Shown: positions 52,636-60,938, numbered from the stretch's first letter. The stretch: DNA of 64,000 nt from Bradyrhizobium sp. SSBR45G (GCF_030159255.1 NZ_BSCT01000022.1:1-64000); one strand, 5' to 3'. A program made the numbers and translations. Notes: generated by a model from the letters alone, not told the origin.

Positions 52636-53766
52636 TCAGCCCGCCCGGGCCGGGGTCGACGTGATGGTGCCGATCACGGTCGGCGCCACGACGCTGAGGC
52701 GGGTGCCGCGGCTGGTGATCTCGACTTCGAGCGGCTTGGGCGAGGTCGCGTTCGGCGACTCCATCGTGACCTTGAAGTCGCCGGCCTTGTCGTCGACGAC
52801 GCGCCGGTGGTGGTTGGCGGCCTGGCGGTGTGGCGGCTGGACGTCCGTGTCCTCGGTGGTGCCCTTGGCCGGGATCGGCCAACTCGGGGACACGATGATA
52901 CATCCGTCGCGGCTTCGGTCCTCGAACAGCCACTTCACGTCCGGCACCGCGACGGTCTCGTCGGTGCCGCGTTCCGGGCCGAGGGACAGGTAGGAGCAGT
53001 GGTGGAAGAGCTTCAGCACGTCCCAGAGCAGCCGGTCCTCCCGTCCGTGACGCTTCGTCGTCAGCACGATCTTGGAGAGGGTGTCGTAGTCGACGTCGGA
53101 TCCGAAGATGGCGTAGGTCTCGTTGCCGCCCTCATCGAACGTGACCTGGAAGACGATGGAATCCTGGTTGCGGTCCTCGACCTCGCGGTCATTAACGCGC
53201 CAGGCGAACGGCGAATGGACGAAGAACTCGGCCCGGGAGGCGCCGTTCTTGCTGAACCCCGGCACGGTTTGGCCTGCGTCCACGATGCAATGGGCCCGGT
53301 CGGCCACCGTCAGGCCGCGCGAGGCCAGGAAGTCGTGGAGGCGGGCAGGCCGCGAAAAGACCTTGATGCCCTCGCCCTTCTCCAGCCGATAGCGCGCTTC
53401 CTGCCGGATGACGCGGGCGTCACCGTCGAGCCCCTCCTCGGTGATCACCGCGGCCGGCACCCACATTTCGTTCATCTTGATGCGGCCGCCGCCCTGGTAT
53501 TTCGAGGCATGGCGAAACCAGAAGAAATCCGCGGCGCCCTTCACGTGGTCGGTGTCGAGATGGGAGAAGCAGACAACGTCGTAGTCGTCTCGGTACGTGT
53601 CGTCGAGCGCCCGCCGGAGTAGCACCGGCAGATCGCACCGACGGTCGGAATTGTCGTCGGCGCAGCGCATGTTGGCGTAGTCGATCAGGACCGTCTGGCC
53701 GTTGGCCAAGTCGATCCGGGTGGTGTCGGCGTTGCCGAGCGGGAAAAACGTGATCTTGGCGGTCAT
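52636..53766 (-). CDS. Metallo-beta-lactamase-fold hydrolase, ComEC-like
   Basis: The product is 376 residues from the ATG at 53766 with AGAGGT upstream. The metal motif is complete, SHLDTDH (His69, Asp71, Asp73, His74), and LKLFHHCSYLSLG supplies a later ligand. It is similar in plan to the protein at 49406 but keeps the first His. It is cotranscribed with the E2-E1-JAB gene. Such hydrolases may be effectors or may process a nucleotide or lipid signal; nothing in the sequence settles this. Confidence 0.8.
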   Translation of the reverse strand: MTAKITFFPLGNADTTRIDLANGQTVLIDYANMRCADDNSDRRCDLPVLLRRALDDTYRDDYDVVCFSHLDTDHVKGAADFFWFRHASKYQGGGRIKMNEMWVPAAVITEEGLDGDARVIRQEARYRLEKGEGIKVFSRPARLHDFLASRGLTVADRAHCIVDAGQTVPGFSKNGASRAEFFVHSPFAWRVNDREVEDRNQDSIVFQVTFDEGGNETYAIFGSDVDYDTLSKIVLTTKRHGREDRLLWDVLKLFHHCSYLSLGPERGTDETVAVPDVKWLFEDRSRDGCIIVSPSWPIPAKGTTEDTDVQPPHRQAANHHRRVVDDKAGDFKVTMESPNATSPKPLEVEITSRGTRLSVVAPTVIGTITSTPARAG

Positions 53767-53912
53767 TGGACCTCTTTGGGTTGTAGGTGGCGAGAACTGT
53801 GTCATCATGCGTTTAGGCGCACCCTCGCGGCCCACGCGGACATTGATTTTTCTTGTCCGCGCCGGGGGGAGGGCCGCGCCTAAGCCAGAGATGACAAAGT
53901 TCCAAGGGAAAG
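53767..53912. promoter_or_regulatory. Divergent promoter region of two units
   Basis: These 146 bases separate the minus-strand hydrolase and E2-E1-JAB unit from the plus-strand sigma-like unit, so both promoters must lie here. TTGATTTTTCTTG near 53843 is a possible -35 area. No clear operator is seen. Confidence 0.4.
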
Positions 53913-54509
53913 ATGCCGAACGCACTAATGGAGGAATCAGCCGAAGGAGGGCCGGACGGCGGGGCTTACTCGCCCGACGAACTCCTGACGCTGATCTCCG
54001 CGTTCACACCGCTGGACTGGCTGCGGGTCAGGAAGGCGGCGATCCACTTTTCCAAGCGGTGCCGTCTCGAATGGCGCGAGCTTCAGAACGAAGCCCTGGT
54101 CCGAAGCCTTGACGGCCGCCGGAAGTGCCCCAGAAATGTCGCCGTGACGACCTTTCTAGGAAACGTGATCCGCAGCATCGCCTCCGAGGCCTACGGGTTC
54201 GAAGGCCACGTGCATCTTTCCGAAGAGTTGGAGGCGCAGCAGCGCACGGCTTCCGGACTGACCGACCTGACAAAGTCGGCCGATCCCGCGGCTTCGACCA
54301 TGGACGCCCAGAAGATCCTGGCCGAGGTCGTCGCTGCTTTCGACGGAGACGCGATGGCCGAGATGATGTTTGACGGGATCATCGACGGGGTCGAAGGCCA
54401 GGAACTCCGTCAACTGCTGGAGCTCTCGCAGAAGGACTTCGATTCCAAAAGGCGTTTCGTGCGCCGCCGCCTAAACGACTATGCTGAAAGGAATCCCCAT
54501 GTCCGATGA
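53913..54509 (+). CDS. Sigma-factor-like protein
   Basis: The product is 198 residues. The arrangement of helices (LLTLISAFTPLDWLRVRKAA, LEWRELQNEALVRSL, VTTFLGNVIRSIASE) recalls regions 2 of sigma-70/ECF proteins, and the C-terminal part (GQELRQLLELSQKDFDSKRRFVRRRL) looks like a region 4-type HTH. It may direct RNA polymerase to promoters of the neighbouring module. The match is by shape only. Its end overlaps the next start by 11 bases. Confidence 0.45.
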   Translation: MPNALMEESAEGGPDGGAYSPDELLTLISAFTPLDWLRVRKAAIHFSKRCRLEWRELQNEALVRSLDGRRKCPRNVAVTTFLGNVIRSIASEAYGFEGHVHLSEELEAQQRTASGLTDLTKSADPAASTMDAQKILAEVVAAFDGDAMAEMMFDGIIDGVEGQELRQLLELSQKDFDSKRRFVRRRLNDYAERNPHVR

Positions 54510-54924
54510 CAAGAAGGCGAGGGATCGGCTCGAACGGATGGACGACTTCGTACTGCACGATCTGTCCTCGATTTCGGATGAGGAGCTCCTAAAGGAGGCG
54601 ATCGAGGACGGCGTCGACTTGGAGGAGGTCGGCCGAGCCGGACTCGCAGCGCTCGATCGGGCCCAGCTCGTCATCGGAAGGCGGCGCATGGCGGCCATCC
54701 GGCGCGACATGGAGATGGATTCGAGAAAACCGCCGATGCGGCCCGTGCGCGGCGCGTCTCAGGCCGGTCTTCGGAGCATACTCGCGCGAAACCGAGAGGC
54801 GGCCAACAAGTTGACGATGGCGGCCCGTAACGAAACCGGATCGCTCGACGACGATGCAGAAGGAATTTTGGCCGATTTCATGGAATTGGGGGCCATTCCT
54901 GGGGAGGGTGAAGGAGAGGCCTGA
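54499..54924 (+). CDS. Small acidic/helical protein of the sigma-ImmA unit
   Basis: The product is 141 residues from the ATG at 54499 with AAAGGAA upstream. The first 60 residues are helical and acidic (SSISDEELLKEAIEDGVDLEEVG). The rest is basic then acidic at the end. No domain is recognised. It sits between a sigma-like protein and an ImmA-type peptidase, so it may be the anti-sigma factor or repressor that the peptidase removes. Confidence 0.45.
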   Translation: MSDDKKARDRLERMDDFVLHDLSSISDEELLKEAIEDGVDLEEVGRAGLAALDRAQLVIGRRRMAAIRRDMEMDSRKPPMRPVRGASQAGLRSILARNREAANKLTMAARNETGSLDDDAEGILADFMELGAIPGEGEGEA

Positions 54925-55727
54925 TGAGCTACTCGGCACCCGAACGGTTGTTGCGGTCGTTGGGGATAGGAAAGCCCGAGGAGATCGACCTGGAGGCAGT
55001 CGCATGGAGCGTGGGCGCGAAGGTGAAGTATCGGTCGCTCAAATCATGCGAGGCGCGGATCTGCGGGTGCGGCGACAAGGCGATCATATCAGTTGACGAC
55101 ACAAGGATTCCGCAGCGGCAGCGCTTCTCGTTGGCGCATGAAATCGGACACTGGACCTACCATCGCGGACAACTTCTCGTCTGCAGGTCAAAGGACATCG
55201 GAAGCTTCGGCGCAAGGGGAGCGACCAATCCGGAATCCGTGGCCGACCAGTTCGCGTCAGAGCTTCTGCTGCCCGCCTACATCCTTCGGCCGGTCATCGC
55301 CCAATACAAGGCGCTGAACCTAAAGACTGTCGGCGAGATCTCCACCGCCTTTAAGGCGAGCCGTACCGCGACCGCTATCCGCCTAGTTCAAAGCAACAAG
55401 TTTCACGCCATGCTGGTCTGCCATGGTCGGAAAGGACGGAAGTGGTTTCTTCGGCCACCCTGCGTTCCCGACCGCTGGTTTCCGCGCGACGAACTCGACA
55501 GGGACAGCTACGCCTTCGAGACCCTCTACGGCTCTAAGGTCGAGCAGACGCATCCGCGGAAGATCGATGCCGATGCCTGGTTCGACCGCCGCGGCGCCGA
55601 GCGTCATCAGCTGTTCGAGCACACGTTCCCCCTGCCAAACGACGAGATCTTGACCTTGTTGACGTTCACCGATGCGGAGATGATGGAGGAAAATGACTCG
55701 TCCTGGTCCTACCGGCGTAGAAGCTAG
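54924..55727 (+). CDS. ImmA/IrrE-type metallopeptidase
   Basis: The product is 267 residues. The zinc motif HEIGH (His72, Glu73, His76) lies in FSLAHEIGHWTYH, followed by ADQFASELLLPAY, both hallmarks of the ImmA/IrrE family. These peptidases cut repressors of phages and ICEs or of stress operons. Residues 165-267 are an extra domain. Its start overlaps the stop of the small protein upstream (TGATG). It is the last gene of the three-gene unit. Confidence 0.88.
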   Translation: MSYSAPERLLRSLGIGKPEEIDLEAVAWSVGAKVKYRSLKSCEARICGCGDKAIISVDDTRIPQRQRFSLAHEIGHWTYHRGQLLVCRSKDIGSFGARGATNPESVADQFASELLLPAYILRPVIAQYKALNLKTVGEISTAFKASRTATAIRLVQSNKFHAMLVCHGRKGRKWFLRPPCVPDRWFPRDELDRDSYAFETLYGSKVEQTHPRKIDADAWFDRRGAERHQLFEHTFPLPNDEILTLLTFTDAEMMEENDSSWSYRRRS

Positions 55728-55911
55728 GCCCGTTCGTCTGACCCTCTTCGCTTACTCCGTGCCGCAGCGCCCGTGTCCCGGCCGAAGGAGCCGGTACCGT
55801 TCGACCAAGCCTCGAGCCTTGCTCTTCGCTGCCGTCTCAGATCGTAGACTCTTGAGTGCGACAAACCCAAAGCTTTTGATATTTCCGCGTCGGCTCCTCG
55901 ACAGAAACCTG

Positions 55912-56049
55912 TCAGGCCTTCTGCGATTTCAAGGCTCTGATGATGGCCTGCTCGACGAACTGCCAGGCCTTCTAGTCGTTCTTGAACGCGGCTTCCTTCA
56001 CCGCCTCGATGATCTCCGGCGTCATGTAGAGCAGCGTTGCGCGACGCCG
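55912..56049 (-). pseudogene. Remnant of a small helical protein with an internal stop
   Basis: On the minus strand the frame reads RRRATLLYMTPEIIEAVKEA and on to FKND, then TAG, then KAWQFVEQAIIRALKSQKA and a stop. Both halves are good protein in one frame, so a point mutation to TAG probably broke the gene. No complete upstream part is present (TGA at 56050-56052). The family is not recognised. The surrounding 55728-56293 holds no other gene. Confidence 0.45.
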
Positions 56050-56293
56050 TCACGCGATAGGGGCGGCACGGCGGACTACGACCTCGAGACCGGCATATGT
56101 TGACGGCCCAAGCCAGTCTGTCCTCAAGCTAGGCTCGTCGTCTCCAGATCGTCCATCGCTAGATGCTCCTTGGGCTCAATTTCGGGTCGAGGCCTTGCTG
56201 GCAACAATAGGCGAGGCGACGTTTCAGCACTTCGGCCTCCACCGCACAGACGGAATCAGAGTAGGGATTTGAGGGGCCCAAAGCCAGCGTGGT

Positions 56294-56560
56294 CTACGAC
56301 CTCATAGGTGAGGCCGATGCCTCGATCTGCTCTCGCACGCGAGCGACAAGCGATTCCGGCACTGCGAAGCCACGCCGCACAATTATGCCCTGAGAATCTC
56401 GATCCACAACACGCACCGTAGGTCTGATCAAGCCTGCCTCGATGAGGCAATTCATGACGGCTGGCGAGCAATCAGGCGGAAATCCCAAGGCAACGCTTTC
56501 AAACGCGTGCACGATTGCCGAAACCAGCTCACTGCAAGGATGGAGTTGTTCACCGGCCAT
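56294..56560 (-). CDS. Small protein, unknown
   Basis: The product is 88 residues. AGGAGGT at a proper distance before the ATG is the strongest ribosome site in this part of the window. It contains SELVSAIVHAFESVALGFPPD and a strand-rich centre (VRVVDRDSQGIIVRRGF). No family is recognised. It stands alone. Confidence 0.6.
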   Translation of the reverse strand: MAGEQLHPCSELVSAIVHAFESVALGFPPDCSPAVMNCLIEAGLIRPTVRVVDRDSQGIIVRRGFAVPESLVARVREQIEASASPMRS

Positions 56561-57006
56561 AGATACCTCCTGAAAGAAATATACATCAAAGGAGGACCCT
56601 AGCGAGGATGTGCGCGAGTTTTCCCGGTTTAAGTCTAGCTAACAGACTATCAGCTGATGGCCGCTCGTTCCCGGTTCGAAACGGCGGGTGCTGCCCGGCC
56701 GACGCCATGACTGAAAGGGCCGGCCGCCTCCCACGCCGTGGCTGCGCCGCCGGTGATCATGGCTCCGACGACGAGGTGTCCGGCGGTGACCATCCAGGGC
56801 CGCTGCCGCTCGACCGCCTGGCTCGGCACAAACTTCGTGTTCGGGTCGACCGACGCCAGGCTGAGATCGCGCTAAAGCTTGCGGATCGACGAGGCCCGCC
56901 CCGAGTGAAGGCCGCGCGCCGCCGTCACCGGCGTGCTGTCCTGGCTTACGCCGGTTTCGTGAAATCGGACGAAGGTCTACCTCGAGTTATCGCAATCGCC
57001 GCCGCG
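56561..57006. other. Gene-free stretch
   Basis: Frames exist on both strands but none has a start, ribosome site and protein-like composition. The right end runs into the decayed gene that begins near 57007. No repeat or tRNA-like structure was seen. Confidence 0.4.
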
Positions 57007-57503
57007 GTGATTGCTATCGCTGCCTTCGCGGTGTCATCACCGCCACGCCCATAAGCATCATCACGTTCACCGGCACGGCCGGCCGCGCGGCCGGCGCCGG
57101 AGTCATCGTTCTGGCAGCGGCTCACAGGGGGCGGGGCGTCATCCTTGGTGTCGATCGGCCGCCATGACCTCGGCGGGACGGCCCGCCAGCTTGGGATTCC
57201 CAGGTCGCTGTGGTGCGCCGACTGGATCAACCGCGTGCTCCGGAAGGCCGGCCTGGTCGGCTCCGGATCCAGTGCGGCGATGTCCTTCGCCACTACGGGC
57301 GCCGCGTCGCGGGCCCCCAGGTCGGCGCCATAGCAACCATGGAGCGACGCGGAGGCGGGCACGTCGGCATCGTGACCTCCTACAACGCGGACTCCGTCAC
57401 GCTGATCTCAGGCAACAGCTGCGGGCCGCGGGGCAACCGAACGGTCTGCGAGCGGACCTACGCCAGCGCCAGGATGCTCTCCTACACGGTCGCGGAGAAC
57501 TGA
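57007..57503 (+). pseudogene. Decayed cell-wall hydrolase-like gene (CHAP/TIGR02594 type), frameshifted
   Basis: Reading across three frames gives one plausible protein. A signal-like VIAIAAFAVSSP comes first, then RHAHKHHHVHRHGRPR in another frame, VIVLAAAHRGRGVILGVDRP, then LGIPRSLWCADWINRVLRKAG with a candidate catalytic Cys, and finally VGAIATMERRGGGHVGIVTS to a natural end. The Cys and the GGHVG His region are the marks of CHAP-like amidases. At least three frame changes are needed, so it is most likely a pseudogene and not a programmed frameshift. Confidence 0.55.
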
Positions 57504-57540
57504 CACGCGCGTCACCTCCCCGGACCCGAAGATCGTTTCA

Positions 57541-57798
57541 ATGGTGCTGAGGCAGTACAGGGAGCACGCCGCGGCGGAGCGCTGGCCCGACTGGTCGCTG
57601 CGGGCTCTGAGGCGCCTGGCGGCGCTGCATCGTGACATCGAACGCCAGCCGGCGGAATCCGTCGCGAACGGACAGCCCGCCAGTGGCCTCGGCGGCATAG
57701 TTCCCGTCGAGATCGTCGACCGCCTGCCGGCGCGTACCTTGTCCCCGGAGCAGGCGCTGCGGGAGGGCGGCCTTCCCGTGCACGTCGGGGCCGTCTGA
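57541..57798 (+). CDS. Small protein, unknown
   Basis: The product is 85 residues starting MVLRQYREHAAAERWPDW. It overlaps the next gene by 1 base (TGATG). The end is strand-like (VPVEIVDRLPARTLS). No family is recognised. Confidence 0.45.
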   Translation: MVLRQYREHAAAERWPDWSLRALRRLAALHRDIERQPAESVANGQPASGLGGIVPVEIVDRLPARTLSPEQALREGGLPVHVGAV

Positions 57799-58028
57799 TG
57801 CCCGGCGAGCAGCCCTGGCTCGACGAGGAGAACGACTTCGTCGTGCTGCGGCCGGCGCCGCCGGCGGTCGCGCGGACGTCCGGAGGGCGCATCGCCATGC
57901 TGCGGTCTGAGCGCATGATGATCGTCGCCAGGTACGACGACGGCGGGATGCCGTTGGCCGTCTACGGCGTCGTCCGGATGTTCGAGATCGAGATCTCCGA
58001 GCTCCAGCTGAAGGCGGCACGGTCGTGA
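57798..58028 (+). CDS. Small protein, unknown
   Basis: The product is 76 residues. Alternating strands (FVVLRPAP, RMMIVARYDDGG, PLAVYGVVRMFEIE) suggest a small beta domain. Overlaps at both ends fit an operon of small phage-type genes. Confidence 0.45.
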   Translation: MPGEQPWLDEENDFVVLRPAPPAVARTSGGRIAMLRSERMMIVARYDDGGMPLAVYGVVRMFEIEISELQLKAARS

Positions 58029-58420
58029 AGGTGATCATGCTCCAGCAGTGGGACGCCTGGGTGATCCGCCTGGAGCGGCCCGGCCGGCAGACCGTCTTCT
58101 ATGAGACCGAGGCGGTCTGGAACGTCGCGGCCGCCCGCGCGACCATCTTCCGGGACTACGAAGCCGCACACGCCGGGACCGCACGGATGCGCCGGAGGAT
58201 CGCCCAGGACGGCGAGATCCTCGACGTCGTTCCGCTCGCCGGCGCGATCTTGGCCGCCGCGTTATCGGATCAATCTGCCATCATTGGGATCGATGCGGGA
58301 GCGCGCCGGCGACCAGCCGTCGGCTGTCTCTGGAGGGGGTGCGCGCCCGTTGGGGACCGCCCGCGTGAAGGCGGCGGCGCGTTCGAAGATCATATCGATA
58401 GGCGACTCATGGGAAGCTAA
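58025..58420 (+). CDS. Small protein, unknown
   Basis: The product is 131 residues from a GTG. The first 70 residues look like a folded domain (VIMLQQWDAWVIRLERPG, VWNVAAARATIFRDYE). The last 45 residues are of poorer quality, so the true end may be earlier or the gene may be frameshifted. Its stop lies inside a perfect inverted repeat. Confidence 0.45.
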   Translation: MKVIMLQQWDAWVIRLERPGRQTVFYETEAVWNVAAARATIFRDYEAAHAGTARMRRRIAQDGEILDVVPLAGAILAAALSDQSAIIGIDAGARRRPAVGCLWRGCAPVGDRPREGGGAFEDHIDRRLMGS

Positions 58421-58441
58421 CTGCTGATAGCTTCCCATGAG
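58406..58441. repeat. Perfect 14-base inverted repeat
   Basis: CTCATGGGAAGCTA (58406-58419) and TAGCTTCCCATGAG (58428-58441) form a perfect stem with an 8-base loop. It covers the stop codon of the upstream gene. There is no T-run, so it could be a weak terminator between convergent genes or a protein-binding site. Confidence 0.6.
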
Positions 58442-58603
58442 GCTGTTCGTGGAGCATGCTATCGGACGGTAACACACGGTATCTTTGCCCATTAAAATAG
58501 CGTGCCTGATTAGTAGCGTCACCGGTGACGCATCACAGGTGACGGTGCTTTTGGCGACACCCCCCGTTACATCCCTCGATCTGCAACGGGAAATTTGGAA
58601 TTC

Positions 58604-59263
58604 TTACGTTTTTGTAATGTTGGCCGCGAGCCAGGCGTGGCCGTGCTCCGTGATACGCCATTCGAACTGGAACCAGCGGTCTGTCCGCGGCGGCAGGGAC
58701 CCGTTGCGCGCGATGAAGCCGGCTCGGCGCAACGGGTCGATCGGCCTGGCCGTGATCTTCGCCGGCGCGGTGCATGGCTTCGTGAGCGTGAACGATGACC
58801 AGTCCCTTCCGCGCTCGGTCAGCCTGGAGCCGTCGCGCAGCGCGATCAGGAGATCGCGGGGCCCCGGCGTCAGCCTGAGTGTCGGCGGCGCCGGCGGCCC
58901 GTAGACTGGCTCCGGACGGCGCAGGAGTGGATCCGGCAGCTTCTTGCCGCTGATCTCCTCGAGATGCGGGATAGGATTGTACGCGTCGACGCCATCCGGA
59001 AGCGGCATCCAGTGCGTGACGGTCAATCCAACGATCGGGTTTTCCTTATCGAACGGCGTCCACCAGCAGCTTCCGCCTCGCGCCGGGATTAGGACGGTGT
59101 CCTGATAGTAGTTCACGGCGGCGGTGTAGACATATTTGCGGTCGTATTTGTATTCCGACAGCGGGCGCCAGCCGTCGCTCAGGAGCAGCCGGGCGTAAGC
59201 CGAGCCCTCGGCCGCTTGCCGCTCGAGCTTGGCTCTCTCGACGTCGTCGAAATCAAGCTGCAT
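58604..59263 (-). CDS. Protein of unknown function, phage-like context
   Basis: The product is 219 residues. A first domain has WRPLSEYKYDRKYVYTAAVNYYQD, CWWTPFDKENPIVG and THWMPLPDGV, which resembles the DUF551-type pattern ending in THWMPLP found in phage proteins. The C-terminal half is different and ends in a winged-helix-like WRITEHGHAWLAA. It overlaps the upstream gene by 11 bases. Function unknown. Confidence 0.55.
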   Translation of the reverse strand: MQLDFDDVERAKLERQAAEGSAYARLLLSDGWRPLSEYKYDRKYVYTAAVNYYQDTVLIPARGGSCWWTPFDKENPIVGLTVTHWMPLPDGVDAYNPIPHLEEISGKKLPDPLLRRPEPVYGPPAPPTLRLTPGPRDLLIALRDGSRLTERGRDWSSFTLTKPCTAPAKITARPIDPLRRAGFIARNGSLPPRTDRWFQFEWRITEHGHAWLAANITKT

Positions 59264-59663
59264 TGGCCTGCTCGATTAGGTGGGCCTTCGTCGCCTCCCG
59301 GTCCTCTTCGGAATAGGCCGGGCTCAGGTCGACCAGCTGCAGCAACAGCGTCAACTCGTCGGGGCCGTCGTCGAGGTGGCTGCGGAGCGTCAGGAACTCG
59401 TCCGCGACATCGGCGGCACGCTGCTCCGCGAAGGCGAGGAGCTCCTTGGTCTGTTCGACGCGCCGAAGCAGGTGCGCCTTGATGACCCCCTCGACTGCCC
59501 GGATCTCCGGCTCCGTCATGAAGCGGTCGATGTTGGCCCGCAGGGCGCCGGGCGGCAGGCCGAACAAGTGCTCGCCGCCTGGGCGCCAGCATGAGCCGTA
59601 CGACATCTTCAACTGCTGCTCGACCAGCTGCCAGACGGCGGTGTTTGGCCAGCTACGCGACAT
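59253..59663 (-). CDS. Helical protein, unknown
   Basis: The product is 136 residues starting MSRSWPNTAVWQLVEQQLK. It is almost all helical, with long charged segments (EIRAVEGVIKAHLLRRVEQTKELLAF). It overlaps both neighbours (11 bases each side). It belongs to a three-gene minus-strand unit from 59973. Confidence 0.5.
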   Translation of the reverse strand: MSRSWPNTAVWQLVEQQLKMSYGSCWRPGGEHLFGLPPGALRANIDRFMTEPEIRAVEGVIKAHLLRRVEQTKELLAFAEQRAADVADEFLTLRSHLDDGPDELTLLLQLVDLSPAYSEEDREATKAHLIEQANAA

Positions 59664-59973
59664 GCTCGGCCTCCTGTTCGCGCTTGGACCGCTTGCGTGC
59701 GATTCCGGCGGTGCGCTCGATCTCAATCCGGAGCACCGTCAGGCCGGCGGCCCGCTCCTGCGAGAGTGCCTGCTCGCGCTCGATGAGCGCGACGAGCTCG
59801 CAGTCGAGGTCCCGGGCCCGATCGGTCTTGCCGCCGTAAGGCCGCCTGTATTCGAACAGCTGCGACCGGCTGATACCGAGCCCGGCGGCCATCTTGACCG
59901 TCCAGAATCTCCCGTACAGCGCTCGGCCGACGTGCTCGATGCGCTTCGCTAGCGTCTTCAGCTTCTCCGTCAT
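59653..59973 (-). CDS. Small HTH-like protein
   Basis: The product is 106 residues. The stretch FWTVKMAAGLGISRSQLFEYRRP looks like a helix-turn-helix. The rest is helical and charged. It heads the unit 59973-58604 and may regulate it. ATGTCCGA motifs lie just upstream. Confidence 0.5.
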   Translation of the reverse strand: MTEKLKTLAKRIEHVGRALYGRFWTVKMAAGLGISRSQLFEYRRPYGGKTDRARDLDCELVALIEREQALSQERAAGLTVLRIEIERTAGIARKRSKREQEAEHVA

Positions 59974-60003
59974 GTCGTCTCCGTTATGGCGATGTGCCGT
60001 ATC

Positions 60004-60026
60004 ATGTCCGACGCATGCTGTCCGAT
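60004..60026. promoter_or_regulatory. Two ATGTCCGA/TGTCCGAT motifs in a divergent region
   Basis: ATGTCCGACG (60004-60013) and TGTCCGAT (60019-60026) lie between the divergent genes starting at 59973 and 60115. The same core occurs at 48062, 60939 and, as TTGTCGGACAA, at 32321. They may be operator sites for one island regulator. Confidence 0.3.
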
Positions 60027-60114
60027 GATCCTGAATTGGTCAAATCGGGTTTGCGCTTTGGATTTGCAGCCGGCGGGTCCATCATCGCCTCGCCCAACCG
60101 TAGGAGGCGCAGTC

Positions 60115-60639
60115 ATGAGGTCAATTCTCGCCGCCATCGGCGCCGCGCTACGCGGCGCGTTCGCCGTCATCAGGGACGTCGTCATGCTCCCCGTCGATCT
60201 GTTGTCGAGCATGTTCGGAGGCCCGCTGGGTCCGCCGCCGGCCGGCGACAGTCCCCTCGTCGCGGAGCTCAAGGCGAAGACCCGCGCCGCTCAGGGCGAG
60301 GCGATCCCGCGGGCCGCCGAGGCGATGGCCAAGGTCGTCAGCAATTGGTCGATGGACTGCATCATCGACGACCGCCGCCTGCCGGTGCCGACGCCGCCGA
60401 GGGTCTCGCGCGACGTCGCGAACTGGCTCCAAGGGCTGACGAGCGACGAGTGCGTGCTGATCGCGAAGGCTCAAATTAATGCCATTTCCGCGCACATCGC
60501 GGGCACGGCGCACATCGATGGACTGCGCGCCGTGCAGAGGCTCGAAGCCGAGCCGTGGGAGTCGCTGGCGATCGTGCCGTCGTGGGGGCCGACGCTCGAA
60601 CCGCAGCCCGTCATCGCGAGCGCGCCGGGCGTACGGTGA
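60115..60639 (+). CDS. Unknown protein related to the one at 62.7-63.1 kb
   Basis: The product is 174 residues from the ATG at 60115. It starts with a hydrophobic helix (MRSILAAIGAALRGAFAVI). The C-terminal part, VANWLQGLTSDECVLIAKAQ with HIDGLRAVQRL, matches VQAWLPGLTVQELIVLSKAS with LAGVRAVQPL in the gene 62696-63133. The pair are paralogues of an unknown phage-type family. Confidence 0.5.
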   Translation: MRSILAAIGAALRGAFAVIRDVVMLPVDLLSSMFGGPLGPPPAGDSPLVAELKAKTRAAQGEAIPRAAEAMAKVVSNWSMDCIIDDRRLPVPTPPRVSRDVANWLQGLTSDECVLIAKAQINAISAHIAGTAHIDGLRAVQRLEAEPWESLAIVPSWGPTLEPQPVIASAPGVR

Positions 60640-60904
60640 GTCTCTCGAGGACGCGGCGGAGCCTAGCGTTGTCACGCTCCAGGTCCTCGGCGCGATCGAC
60701 CTGACCACGCCGCAGGGCCTCGCTCAGGTCGAGAGCGCACTCCAGCTGCTCCCGGGTCCAGTGGTCCCACCTCGCCGCGTTCGCCGCCGCCGCGTTGCGG
60801 GCGCCCTGGATCAGCGCTCCGGCGATCGCGACCGAAACCGTCGCGGCGCCGGCCCCGAACTGGCTGGCGTCGAATTGAGTGTGGCTGCCTCCGTAGGTCG
60901 TCAT
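60611..60904 (-). CDS. Small protein, unknown
   Basis: The product is 97 residues from the ATG at 60904 with AGGAGAG upstream. It starts MTTYGGSHTQFDASQFG, then has an Ala-rich helix (AATVSVAIAGALIQGARNAAAANAA region) and a charged coiled end (ARLRRVLERL). Its 3' end overlaps the convergent gene by 29 bases. Confidence 0.5.
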   Translation of the reverse strand: MTTYGGSHTQFDASQFGAGAATVSVAIAGALIQGARNAAAANAARWDHWTREQLECALDLSEALRRGQVDRAEDLERDNARLRRVLERLTVRPARSR

Positions 60905-60938
60905 CTCGCTCTCCTGTCTGATCTCGATCAAACATAAC

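Noticed and set aside
48198..53766. Calling the locus a type II CBASS
   Set aside because: No protein with a CD-NTase nucleotidyltransferase motif is seen in or next to the locus, so the CBASS name is not supported.
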